A stretch of 64,000 bases of DNA, taken from Phycisphaerales bacterium. GTDB lineage: Bacteria > Planctomycetota > Phycisphaerae > Phycisphaerales > UBA1924. Shown here one piece after another: positions 1-8,998 of the stretch. The DNA is taken from contig JANQQR010000005.1 of the NCBI GenBank assembly GCA_028289195.1, forward strand, positions 186,001 through 250,000. Reading direction: 5' to 3'. Position 1 is the stretch's first letter, and every line of letters starts with the position of its first letter. The position numbers and the translations under genes were made by a program. The notes under the pieces are model-generated. The model was given only the letters and a program-made list of their open reading frames with translations, made no database searches and had not been told where the DNA came from.

Positions 1-2
1 AC

Positions 3-2561
3 GCGGCAGCGGTTTTCGTGATCACGGAGCCTGGGAGCTACTTCCTGACGTCCGACGTGCAGGGGCAGGTGGGCAAGCACGGCATCGAGGTGCGCCTGTC
101 GCAGAACACGCCGAACAATCGCGTGAACATCGATTTCAATGGGTTCGCGCTCCTCGGCGTGCCCGGCTCGGGTGACGGGATCCACCTGGCGGCCAATCCC
201 GGCGTGCTCGACTTCGAATTCACGGTCAAGCCCGACCGAATCGAATTCAAGGGCGGGATCGTGAACTGGGGCGGCAACGGCGTGAACATCGGGGGCGCGT
301 CGCGTGTCGAACTGACGCACCTGGAGATCGGCAGCAGCGGGCTCGACGGCGTCTGCGTGGTCGGCGCGCGGGAGGCCGTGATCTCGAGCGTGTCAAGCTC
401 CGGCAACGGGGGAGACGGCGTCAACCTCCAGGAATGCTCGATCACCAAGATGCTCGATACGGCATGCGATGCTAATGGGGGCGACGGCATGAATGTTGGC
501 GTGTCGTGCACGAACAACAGCGACGTGTTCGTCGAATTCTCCAGTTCCGTCTCTTCCAACAATGGGGGCCACGGTGCGCGCGTGGCGAATCTCGGCGACG
601 CGTTCGGGTTGTTCTGCTCGGCCAAATTCGACTGCGTGGGAGTGACGACTTGCACCAACACACTCGACGGTGTGCACGTCGAAGACATCAGTTTCACGAA
701 GTACGTGGACTCGGTTGCAATGGGCAACGGCGGGGATGGGATCAGCGCGCGAATATCGTGCAACGACAATTCCGATTCGTCATTTTCGATCGGCGGCTCG
801 AATTCGAGTGGCAACGGCGGCAACGGCGTGAAGGTGACGAACGGCGGCGATAGCGGTGGCGTCTTCTGCTCCGCGAAGTTCGACTGCGATGGCCTGACGG
901 CCTGCAACAACATGCTCGACGGTGTGAATGTCGAGGACATCGGACGCACGAGGTGCGCCGACCTGACATCGATGGGGAACGGCGGCGACGGGCTCTATAC
1001 TCGCATGGCGACCAGAGCGGCCCGTGAGGGGTTCTTCGACATCGCCGCCAGCTCGATGATGGGCAACGGCGGGCAAGGCGCGCATGTGGAGCGGGCCGCC
1101 GGTTCTGCGGCGTCGTACGACAAGTGTTTCTGGAGTTCGGTGGGCGCGTGCGGCAACCTGGGCGATGGCGTGCGCCTGGACGGCATCTCGCATTCGAGCA
1201 TGCGCGGGTGCGCGTTGGATCTGAACGACGGGTCGGGGATGGTCCATACGTACGCCCCCGGCAACCCGGTGTACGGGAACATCACGTTCGAGAAGTGCTC
1301 GGCCTCGGGCAACGGCGGGACCGGCCTCGATCTCACCCAGGGAACGAGCGCCAGCATCACGAACCGGTTCCTGGGCTGCCGCACGAGCGAGAACGGCGCA
1401 CTCGTCGGCGTGGGCCACGGGGTGCACCTGCGTTCATCCGGTGCCGGCGGTGGCGGGCGGATCGCGGTGTACTACGAGTCCTGCGTCTCGGACGGCAACC
1501 TGGGCGACGGGCTGCGCGTGCGCTGCGACCACCATCTCGCGCTGCACTCGGTCCGGAACTGCAACGCGATGGTGAACACCGGAGCGGGGATCGACATCGG
1601 CCGGCTGCTGGCCCCGCCTTCGGAGGTCCGGGTCGAGATCGAGGAACTCTTCAGCGTGCAGAACGGCTCCCACGGGATGAGCCTAGAGGGCACCTCGGGC
1701 GCGATCCGCCATTCGAACTGCTCGAACAACGCGGGGGACGGGATGTTCCTCACGCTCGACGAGGCGTCGATCGAGCACTCGGAGTGTTCGAGCAACGGGG
1801 GCAGCGGCGCCAGCACGCGGGCGAGCGGCGGGGGCACGACGCGTTCCAAGTGTTACACGAATCACTTCAGGTGCGATCTGAACACGTTCTACGGGATGGA
1901 CCACGAGGACACCGACGCGACGGGCACCAACATCTACAGCGCCGACAGCAACGAGGGCGGATGGCGCTCGATCAGGGGCTCGGTCAGACTGGATGGATTC
2001 TCGCTGCGCCGGAACGGCGGTGTCGGCGGCAGCGGCGGGGCGATCTTCATCGAGTGCGAGACCGTGCACCTGCTCGCGGGCGAGTCGAGCGGCAACTTCG
2101 GCAACGGCCTGACGTTCACGGCGTGCAACTCCGTGCGATGCGAGACCGTCCACCTGACGGCCAACACCGGCGACGGCGCCCGGGTCGACAACGGGCTGCT
2201 GGCCTGCGGCACGACGCCGCACTTCCTGCATTCGTCGTCCGACGGCAACGGCGGGGACGGGTTCAGCGTCCAGTGCGCAAACGGCGGGCAGCTCACCGAG
2301 TGCCACGCCCATCGGAATTCCGGCGCGGGGATCCGCGTGGGCACCGTCCCCGACTTCAGCGTCACCGGTGTGCAGCTCGATCGCTGCTACGCGAGCCTGA
2401 ACACCCAGGGGGTTGTCGTCGACGACGCGCAGAACATCGTGCTGCGGACAATGGCGCGCGAGAACCTGATCGACAACCTCCGCCTGCACCCCGACACATT
2501 CGCCGGCCCCAGCGTGGCGGGCCCGGCGTGGATCGAATCGAAGCCCTACGCCTGGCCGTGA
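3..2561 (+). CDS. Right-handed parallel beta-helix repeat protein, 5'-truncated (paralogue A)
   Basis: At least 852 residues are visible and the frame is open to the window edge, so the true start lies upstream. The GTG at 18 falls inside the conserved I-x-x-x-G-S-Y-(Y/F)-L-T block that sits about 50 residues into the other family members. After this block comes G-K-H-G-I-E and a D-F-N-G-F-x-L-x-G-V-P-G segment, then many rungs of the type S-x-x-N-G-G-D-G-V, typical of PbH1/NosD-like beta-helices. Cysteines recur once per rung or two. The protein is presumably secreted, but the signal peptide is outside the window. The C-terminus (K-P-Y-A-W-P) lacks the P-W-A-N-F-x-Y tail of the smaller paralogues. 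It lies 41 bases before paralogue B and is probably co-transcribed with it. Ligand and function are unknown; surface polysaccharide binding or cleavage is a family-level guess. Confidence 0.9.
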   Translation, partial: AAAVFVITEPGSYFLTSDVQGQVGKHGIEVRLSQNTPNNRVNIDFNGFALLGVPGSGDGIHLAANPGVLDFEFTVKPDRIEFKGGIVNWGGNGVNIGGASRVELTHLEIGSSGLDGVCVVGAREAVISSVSSSGNGGDGVNLQECSITKMLDTACDANGGDGMNVGVSCTNNSDVFVEFSSSVSSNNGGHGARVANLGDAFGLFCSAKFDCVGVTTCTNTLDGVHVEDISFTKYVDSVAMGNGGDGISARISCNDNSDSSFSIGGSNSSGNGGNGVKVTNGGDSGGVFCSAKFDCDGLTACNNMLDGVNVEDIGRTRCADLTSMGNGGDGLYTRMATRAAREGFFDIAASSMMGNGGQGAHVERAAGSAASYDKCFWSSVGACGNLGDGVRLDGISHSSMRGCALDLNDGSGMVHTYAPGNPVYGNITFEKCSASGNGGTGLDLTQGTSASITNRFLGCRTSENGALVGVGHGVHLRSSGAGGGGRIAVYYESCVSDGNLGDGLRVRCDHHLALHSVRNCNAMVNTGAGIDIGRLLAPPSEVRVEIEELFSVQNGSHGMSLEGTSGAIRHSNCSNNAGDGMFLTLDEASIEHSECSSNGGSGASTRASGGGTTRSKCYTNHFRCDLNTFYGMDHEDTDATGTNIYSADSNEGGWRSIRGSVRLDGFSLRRNGGVGGSGGAIFIECETVHLLAGESSGNFGNGLTFTACNSVRCETVHLTANTGDGARVDNGLLACGTTPHFLHSSSDGNGGDGFSVQCANGGQLTECHAHRNSGAGIRVGTVPDFSVTGVQLDRCYASLNTQGVVVDDAQNIVLRTMARENLIDNLRLHPDTFAGPSVAGPAWIESKPYAWP

Positions 2562-2602
2562 TGGCCGGGTGACACCGTCTGGAGACTCGGGAGGACCGAA
2601 CG

Positions 2603-5491
2603 ATGCTGAACTCACTCATGACGCGTTCGTCGTGCGCGCTCGGCGCGCTCGCGCTCAGCGGCGCCGCGCTCGCCGGGCAACTCGCTCCGCCCCCGGGCCC
2701 GGTCGGCCCGACGATGAAGCCGCTGGATGCGATCGAGCCGCGCATCTGCGTGAGCGATCTGCAGGGCGACGCCACAGCGTCGCATGTCATCAGCCAGTCC
2801 GGGAGCTACTACCTGACGGCCGACGTGATCGGGAAGGGCGGCTCGCACGGCGTCCGGATCGACGCCCCCCACGTGCGCCTGGATCTCAACGGGTTCGACC
2901 TCGTCGGTGTGCCGGGCTCCCTCGACGCGGTGCATTGCTCGGTCGCCTGCGAGACGATCGAGATCTGCGTCGGGTACAGCGACAACTACCTGTCGAGTAT
3001 CGGCGGCTGGGGCGGCGGCGGCGTGGTGGTCACCAGCGCCCGCGATGTGCTGGTCGCGAATCTGCGAGTCGAAGACTGCGGGACCGATGGCCTGAGCATC
3101 GGCACCATCGGGCACGTGGACCACGGCTCGACGGTCCGGATCCGGAACATCTCGTCGTCCGGGAACGGCGGCGACGGCGTGCGGGTTGTGACGAGCGTCG
3201 CGGCGGGCAGCCTCGCGGATAACGCGATCATCTCCAGCCGCGTGCGCTGCGTGAGCAACGGCGGCGCGGGCGTGCGCTTCACGCCGACGACGCCCGGGAG
3301 CTACGTCTTCGATATGCGCTTGACCGATGCGCACGGCAACGCGTCGCACGGCGTGAGCCTCGAGCCCGCGAGCGACACCCGTTTGATCTGCGGGTGCTCT
3401 CATCTCGTCGCGGGAGACAACGGCGGCAGCGGCCTCGTGCTCGTGGGCGGGTCTGCGTGCAAGATCTCGACCGACTACACCGATCACGATCTGTCGCGCA
3501 ACAACCTGAGCGGCCTGAGCTGCGATATCGGCCCGGGGACGGGCATGGACATGCGCATGGTCCGCGTCCTGGCGACGGAGAACCAGGGCGACCAGACATC
3601 GATCACGACGGCCGATCAGTGCGACGTGCGTGTCGAGAAGTTCAACGTGAAGCAGGAGTTCGGCCCGCAGGCCGGGCACCGCCTGACCACCGGCGACAAC
3701 ACACTGGTGAGCTACCGCCTCGACAGCTGCGTTGTCGCCCGGTGCGGGACCGAGGGACACTCGCTCTCACTCGGGAACGGCTGCGTGCTCACCTACTCAG
3801 CCCGGAACCACACGATGTTCCTCAACGGGTCGCACGGGCTTTCGGTCTCGTCCGGGTCCTCGTGCGTCATCCTCGGGTCGTTGCGCAGCTCGATGTACGC
3901 CTCCAACGGCGTCGGCGGTGTCGCGGGCGACGGCCTGCGCCTGATCGCGGGCCCGGGCACGAGCATGCGCGTCGGCGCCGAGTCGTGCGTGTTCGACGAC
4001 AACCTCTCCAGCGGCGTGCACTGCGTGGGCGACCTCAACCAGGACGGCCGGCTCGACATGGTGCTCTGCCGGTCGTCCGGCAATGGCCTGCACGGCGTGT
4101 TCGGTTCGAGCGTGTCGATGAGCAGTTCCGGGATGTACTGCATCGCCAACGGCGGCGACGGGCTGCACTTCGACGACACGTCAACACTCGGCGAGCGGAC
4201 GCTGCGCTGCGAGAGCTCGACATTCAGCGAGAACGGCGGGGCGGGGGTCCGCGGCTCCAAGTGGATCGATAAGTCGTCCCCAATCATCATGAAGAGCTGC
4301 ACATCGAGCAGCAATGGTGGGGGCGGCGCGATCTACCTGCGCGGCGCGATCACCGCGGACCGCTGCGTGTTCAACGACAATGTCGGCGACGGGCTCCGCT
4401 GCGAGTCGGCGACGGTGCACACGCTCGACTGCGAGTGCAGCGGCAACACCGACGACGGCATCGACTATCTCGACGTCGACAGCGACGACGACGGGGTCAT
4501 GTGCAACGACAACGGCGGCTACGGGATGCGCTGCGCCGCGGGCCCCGGGACCAAGGCGCGCGTCGAGACGTGCGAGGCCAAGTGTGCCCGCAACGCGCGG
4601 GGCGGGATCCGCTGCGAGTCGATGGAGTGTTCCGTCGCGCGCTGCGAGCTCTCCGGCAACTTCGGCCCCGGGCTCGAGTGCGTGAGCTCGCGCATGTACT
4701 GCAGCGATCTCGTGTGCTCCAGCAACACCGGCGATGGCGTGCGCCTGACGCTCGGCGGCAGCCTCCACCTCAGCGGCGGCACGCTCCGGGCCAACGGCGG
4801 GCACGGCCTGAGCTACGAAGGAACGACGGGCGGCGGAGGCGGCGGCGGCCGCGTGGTGCTCCGGGCCGTCACCGCGAGCTCGAACACCAGCAGCGGCGTG
4901 CGTTGCCTCGACGGCACCTGCAGGCTGGTAGACAACGACTGCGACTCCAACGGCGTGCACGGATTCGAGTTCGTCCGCTGCGTGGTCAGCGCCAGCCGCT
5001 GCACCGGCAAGGACAACAACTGCAACGGGTTCAGCTCGTCCGGCTCGGATTCCACGTTCGAGCGCTGCGACGGGATGGACAACGACTGCAACGGCTTCGA
5101 GTCGTCAGACGACAACACGCTGGGTCTGCCGGTCAGTTCGTCGATGCGCTGCGTCTCGTGCGCCGCCGATCGGAACCTGGGGACGGGCTTCGTCTACGGC
5201 GCCTGCCGCGACGGCGAGGCGTCGATGTGCTCGGCGTCGTCGAACGGGTCCAGCGGCATCGAGGTGCTGTCCTCGAGTTCGCACTGCGTCGTGAGCCGGT
5301 GCTCGGTGCGCTCCAACGGGTCGAACGGGATCGTGGTCGGGAGCTTCGGGAACACGGTCGTCGGCTGCGACGCGACGAACCACCCGATCATCGCCTACGA
5401 CGTGCCGGTTCCCGGCAACACGTTCGGGCCGCCGGTTGACGAGGTGACGATCAACCAGAACTGCAATCCGGACAGGAATCTGCTGCGCTGA
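2603..5491 (+). CDS. Large secreted right-handed beta-helix protein (paralogue B)
   Basis: A 962-residue protein. The ATG follows a GGGAGG Shine-Dalgarno by about 8 bases. Residues 1-25 are a signal peptide (basic n-region, Ala/Leu core, A-L-A-G cleavage). The mature N-terminus has the family motif Q-L-A-P-P-P-G-P-V-G-P-T-M-K and the acidic E-P-R step, then G-S-Y-Y-L-T and L-D-L-N-G-F-D-L-V-G-V-P-G. Residues from about 110 to 930 are beta-helix rungs (N-G-G-D-G-V type) unusually rich in Cys, often as R-C or C-S pairs. A local repeat near residues 800-830 has two D-N-(N/D)-C-N-G-F units. It is about twice the length of the island paralogues and lacks their C-terminal aromatic tail. It is probably secreted or surface-located; substrate unknown. 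Confidence 0.92.
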   Translation: MLNSLMTRSSCALGALALSGAALAGQLAPPPGPVGPTMKPLDAIEPRICVSDLQGDATASHVISQSGSYYLTADVIGKGGSHGVRIDAPHVRLDLNGFDLVGVPGSLDAVHCSVACETIEICVGYSDNYLSSIGGWGGGGVVVTSARDVLVANLRVEDCGTDGLSIGTIGHVDHGSTVRIRNISSSGNGGDGVRVVTSVAAGSLADNAIISSRVRCVSNGGAGVRFTPTTPGSYVFDMRLTDAHGNASHGVSLEPASDTRLICGCSHLVAGDNGGSGLVLVGGSACKISTDYTDHDLSRNNLSGLSCDIGPGTGMDMRMVRVLATENQGDQTSITTADQCDVRVEKFNVKQEFGPQAGHRLTTGDNTLVSYRLDSCVVARCGTEGHSLSLGNGCVLTYSARNHTMFLNGSHGLSVSSGSSCVILGSLRSSMYASNGVGGVAGDGLRLIAGPGTSMRVGAESCVFDDNLSSGVHCVGDLNQDGRLDMVLCRSSGNGLHGVFGSSVSMSSSGMYCIANGGDGLHFDDTSTLGERTLRCESSTFSENGGAGVRGSKWIDKSSPIIMKSCTSSSNGGGGAIYLRGAITADRCVFNDNVGDGLRCESATVHTLDCECSGNTDDGIDYLDVDSDDDGVMCNDNGGYGMRCAAGPGTKARVETCEAKCARNARGGIRCESMECSVARCELSGNFGPGLECVSSRMYCSDLVCSSNTGDGVRLTLGGSLHLSGGTLRANGGHGLSYEGTTGGGGGGGRVVLRAVTASSNTSSGVRCLDGTCRLVDNDCDSNGVHGFEFVRCVVSASRCTGKDNNCNGFSSSGSDSTFERCDGMDNDCNGFESSDDNTLGLPVSSSMRCVSCAADRNLGTGFVYGACRDGEASMCSASSNGSSGIEVLSSSSHCVVSRCSVRSNGSNGIVVGSFGNTVVGCDATNHPIIAYDVPVPGNTFGPPVDEVTINQNCNPDRNLLR

Positions 5492-5568
5492 GGCCAGCGA
5501 AGGCCGCATGTGGGCAGGGACTTGGTGCCGTGGTGATGGTGCGCGCCAACCCGGCCCCGTCTCGCCCG

Positions 5569-5574
5569 TACAAT
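5569..5574 (+). promoter_or_regulatory. Candidate -10 box (TACAAT) of the DUF58/vWA operon
   Basis: TACAAT lies 39 bases before the chosen ATG of the DUF58 gene, in the only gap of any size upstream of the operon (5492-5612). No clear -35 is visible. Its position would give a short 5' leader. This is inferred from motif and position only. Confidence 0.4.
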
Positions 5575-5612
5575 CGGCCGGCCTCTCCGCTCCCCTCCCG
5601 CCTCCCGCCGCC

Positions 5613-6677
5613 ATGTCCGAAGCACCGCCCTCACAGCCCGGGACCACCAGCACGTCGATCCGGACGGGCCCCTCGCCCCGTCCCGCAGCCGCCGATCCGA
5701 GCCACGCCGGCGAGCACGACGCCACGCTGTACCTCCACCCCCAGACGCTCTCGCGCCTGGGGACCTTCGAGCTGCGGGCGAAGATGATCGTCGAGGGCGT
5801 GATGAGCGGCATGCACCGCTCGCCCTATAAAGGATTCAGCGTCGAGTTCGCCCAGCACCGGCCCTACGTCGCCGGCGACGACCTCCGCCACCTGGACTGG
5901 AAGGTCTACGGGCGGAGCGACAAGCTCTACCTCAAGCAGTACGAGCAGGAGACGAGCCTGGACCTGGTGGTCCTGGTCGATGCATCGGGATCGATGAACT
6001 ACGGCAGCCGCCTGTTCAGCGAGGCCTCGGGCCAGGGTGTGAAGACCAGCCCGAGCGGTCAGTCGGAATGGACCAAGTACGACCACGCCACGGCGACGGC
6101 CGCGGCCTACGCCTACATGGCGCTCCGTCAGGGCGACCGCGTGGGCCTGGGCATCTTCGCCGACGCGCTGATCGACGCGGCCGACCGCACCAGCGCCTCG
6201 AGCCAGTGGCGCAAGATCGTCAACATCCTCTCAAAGCACCCGGTGGGCGAGGCGAGCGATATCGGTCGCGTGATCGATCAGACGCTCGCGAAGCTCAACA
6301 ACCGCTGCCTGATCGTGCTCGTGAGCGACTTCTTCGAGGACCCGCAGAGACTTCGCACCGCGCTGGCCCGGATCAAGCACCACCGGCACGACGTGATCCT
6401 CAGCCAGATCGTCGACCAGCAGGAGCGCGAGTTCCGCTTCACCGACGCGGCGCCATTCGAGGGTCTCGAGGGCGAGGGGCGCGTGAGGCTCGACCCGCGC
6501 GCGATCCGCAGCGCTTACTGCCAGGCCTTCGAGGAGCATCTGGACACCGTCGAGAAGCTGGCGCGGAGCTTCGGCTTCGACTACCAGCTCGTCGACACGC
6601 ACGGGTGGCTCGGCCCGTCGCTGGCCTCGTTCGTCTCGCGACGGAACGCGATCCTGAAGCGGACCAAGGCCGGATGA
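5613..6677 (+). CDS. DUF58 / von Willebrand-type protein of a MoxR-associated operon
   Basis: 354 residues from the ATG at 5613; an upstream in-frame GTG at 5508 would add a Pro-rich stretch lying over the promoter and is rejected. The first 40 residues are Pro/Ser-rich and disordered. The DUF58 core follows: Y-V-A-G-D-D-L-R-H-L-D-W-K-V, then the metal-ion-dependent adhesion motif D123-A-S-G-S127, which is intact. It has no membrane segment, so it is probably cytoplasmic or membrane-peripheral. In known MoxR-DUF58-BatA clusters, an AAA+ MoxR chaperone acts with these vWA proteins on envelope or respiratory complexes; that role is inferred here. It overlaps the next gene by 4 bases (ATGA). No moxR gene is in the window. 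Confidence 0.9.
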   Translation: MSEAPPSQPGTTSTSIRTGPSPRPAAADPSHAGEHDATLYLHPQTLSRLGTFELRAKMIVEGVMSGMHRSPYKGFSVEFAQHRPYVAGDDLRHLDWKVYGRSDKLYLKQYEQETSLDLVVLVDASGSMNYGSRLFSEASGQGVKTSPSGQSEWTKYDHATATAAAYAYMALRQGDRVGLGIFADALIDAADRTSASSQWRKIVNILSKHPVGEASDIGRVIDQTLAKLNNRCLIVLVSDFFEDPQRLRTALARIKHHRHDVILSQIVDQQEREFRFTDAAPFEGLEGEGRVRLDPRAIRSAYCQAFEEHLDTVEKLARSFGFDYQLVDTHGWLGPSLASFVSRRNAILKRTKAG

Positions 6678-8998
6678 CGTTCCTGCACACAGCACTGTTT
6701 GCCGCGGGCGCCGCGTGCGTGGCGATCCCGATCCTGATCCATCTGTTGCTGCGCCAGCGCCGCAAGCCGATCCGCTGGGGCGCGATGCGCTTCCTGATCG
6801 AGGCGTACAAGAAGCAGCGCCGCAAGCTGAAGCTGCAGCAACTGATCCTCCTGGCGACGCGCTGCTTGATCGTGTTCCTCGTCGCGATGGCGCTGGGGCG
6901 CCCGCTGTTGGAGCAGGCGGGTCTGCTGGGCGCCGGGCAGGGGACGACGCTGTACGTGCTCGTCGACAACGGCCTGGCCAGTTCCGCGCGCGGCACCGGC
7001 GAATCCGGCGACTCCAGCGGGCTGGAGCAGTCAAAGCAGGCCGCGCGCGACCTGCTGCGCGAACTCGGCCCGGGCGATCGCGCCGGGTTGATCGCGCTGG
7101 GCGGCCCCGCCGAGCCCGTGGTGATCCCCGCGTCAGCGGACCTGTCGGCGATCGCCTCGTTGATCGACGGTCTCGAGCCGACGGCCAGCGCAACCGACCT
7201 CTCCGGAGCGCTCGATCTCCTGGGAGCGCACCTCGCGAGCGAGGCCGAGGGCGAGTCGGCCGGCGCTCGCGTCGTGATCGCGGTGATGAGCGAGTTCCTG
7301 CTCGGCAGCGCCGATATCAGCCGCCCGCTGCCCGAGTCGCTGGCGCAGATCCCCAACGTGTCACTCGTGGCGATGGAACCGGCCAGCGCATCGGGCACGA
7401 ACGTGCAGATCGTTGGCGTCGAGCCGCTGAACCAGGTCGTGCTGACCGGCACCGGGGGCTCGAGCGCGAGCGTGGGGCGAGAGAATGTCCGCGTGCGCCT
7501 GCGCCGCAGCGGCCCGGGCGTGAGTGATGCGCAGGTCACGCAGGTACGCCTTCGGGTGTCCGGCGGGCGCGATTCGCGCCTCTTGCCGGGTATGCAGGTG
7601 GTGTATCGCTGGCAGCCGGGCGAGACCGAGGGCGCCGTGACGGTGCAGATCGACCCAGCCTCCGGGTCCGACAACGAGTCGGGCGCGCGCAGCCTCGACC
7701 AGCGTGTGTTGGTCGCCGAGATCGATCGCGACACCGTTGACGCCGACAACACGTTCCGGCGCCCGATCGACGTGCGCGAGGCGCTGCGTGTGGGCGTGAT
7801 CGCCCGGCGTCGGTTCGGCAGCGTCGGCGGGGCAATCGAGGACCTCCAGCCGGGAGACTGGCTGCGCCTGGCGCTGCGCCCTTCCTTCGCGGCGCCGATC
7901 GACGTTGTAGAGATCGATCCGGGTTCGATCGACGCGCCGACGCTGGCGTCGGTCGATGTTGCGTTTGCCGCGTCGCCCGAGCTGATCCGCGAGACCGACT
8001 GGACGCGGATCGCCGAGTTCGTCGAGCGCGGCGGGCTCTTGATCGTGACGCCGGCGCCCGAGGCGCCCGTGCAGTTGTGGTCCGACGCGATGTCGCGAGA
8101 ACTGGGTCTCGACTGGCGCATCGCACGCGAGGCACAGAGTCCCGACGGTGGCTCGATCGGGATCGACCCCCGGGCCGGCGATTCGGCGCTGCTCACGCTG
8201 ATCCGCGCCGAGATCGAGGACCTCGTGCGCCCGGTCGCCGTCGAGCGCTATCTTCCGATCGAGTCGGACGTTCGCGAAGCGGACGTCGTGCTGCGTCTGG
8301 CCGACGGCACGCCTTGGCTGGTTGTGGGTGAACCGGCGCGGGCTGACGACACCTCCGGCGTCGATCGCGGCCTGGTCGTGTACCTGGCCTCGGCGCCGCA
8401 GTGGCGATGGACCAACCTGCAGGCCACGAGCCTGATGGTGCCGCTCGTGCAGGAACTTGCGCGCCAGGGCTTCGGGCGGGCGTCGGGCGACTGGACGTCG
8501 GTCGCCGGGCGACGCATCGGCGCCCCCGAGCGTGCGACGCAACTCGCGCCGGTCGGCGTGGAGCAGGCGCCCGTGGATCTCGACGGTTCCGGGCGCACGA
8601 TGAGCCCCATCCGCAGCGCGGGGCTGTGGGAGGCGATCGACGAAGCGGGACGTGTCCGCGGGTTTGTCGCCGTCAACGCGGACGATCAGGCTTCGCGCGT
8701 GCAGATCCAGGACCCCTCGAGTGTGCGCGCGTGGCTGAGCGCGGCGATCGGCCAGGCCGGCTCGGGCGCGGGCGACGCGAACGGCGCGGGCTCCGGCGCG
8801 ACGTTCCTAGATCCCGACGAGCCCGGCGCGGTCTTCTCCGCAGAACAGGCCGATTCGCCGCTGAGCGTGCCCCTGCTCATCGCGGCGCTGATGCTCGCGC
8901 TCGCCGAAGTGTTTATGGCACGCTGGTTCAGCCACGCAATCGCCGAGCGCAGCGAGGGCGGGCCATCGCTCACCGAATCGATGGGGCTCGCGCCATGA
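6674..8998 (+). CDS. BatA-domain membrane protein with a degenerate vWA domain
   Basis: 774 residues; the ATG overlaps the DUF58 stop (ATGA). Residues 1-80 are the two-helix N-terminal BatA anchor: a hydrophobic helix ending I-L-I-H-L-L-L-R-Q-R-R-K, a basic loop, and a second helix around 58-78. A vWA-like domain follows, but where the DxSxS metal motif should be there is V-D-N-G-L-A-S-S, so the metal site looks lost. A Gly/Asp-containing extracytoplasmic region and a C-terminal hydrophobic helix (about residues 735-757) follow. It is the second gene of a translationally coupled operon and is best read as the membrane scaffold of the complex. BatA-like proteins in planctomycetes are commonly this long. 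Confidence 0.85.
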   Translation: MTFLHTALFAAGAACVAIPILIHLLLRQRRKPIRWGAMRFLIEAYKKQRRKLKLQQLILLATRCLIVFLVAMALGRPLLEQAGLLGAGQGTTLYVLVDNGLASSARGTGESGDSSGLEQSKQAARDLLRELGPGDRAGLIALGGPAEPVVIPASADLSAIASLIDGLEPTASATDLSGALDLLGAHLASEAEGESAGARVVIAVMSEFLLGSADISRPLPESLAQIPNVSLVAMEPASASGTNVQIVGVEPLNQVVLTGTGGSSASVGRENVRVRLRRSGPGVSDAQVTQVRLRVSGGRDSRLLPGMQVVYRWQPGETEGAVTVQIDPASGSDNESGARSLDQRVLVAEIDRDTVDADNTFRRPIDVREALRVGVIARRRFGSVGGAIEDLQPGDWLRLALRPSFAAPIDVVEIDPGSIDAPTLASVDVAFAASPELIRETDWTRIAEFVERGGLLIVTPAPEAPVQLWSDAMSRELGLDWRIAREAQSPDGGSIGIDPRAGDSALLTLIRAEIEDLVRPVAVERYLPIESDVREADVVLRLADGTPWLVVGEPARADDTSGVDRGLVVYLASAPQWRWTNLQATSLMVPLVQELARQGFGRASGDWTSVAGRRIGAPERATQLAPVGVEQAPVDLDGSGRTMSPIRSAGLWEAIDEAGRVRGFVAVNADDQASRVQIQDPSSVRAWLSAAIGQAGSGAGDANGAGSGATFLDPDEPGAVFSAEQADSPLSVPLLIAALMLALAEVFMARWFSHAIAERSEGGPSLTESMGLAP

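Noticed and set aside
1-5491. Regular short DNA repeats that might suggest CRISPR or a satellite
   Set aside because: They are degenerate codon-level echoes of beta-helix rungs (Asn-Gly-Gly-Asp-Gly), not identical direct repeats with unique spacers.
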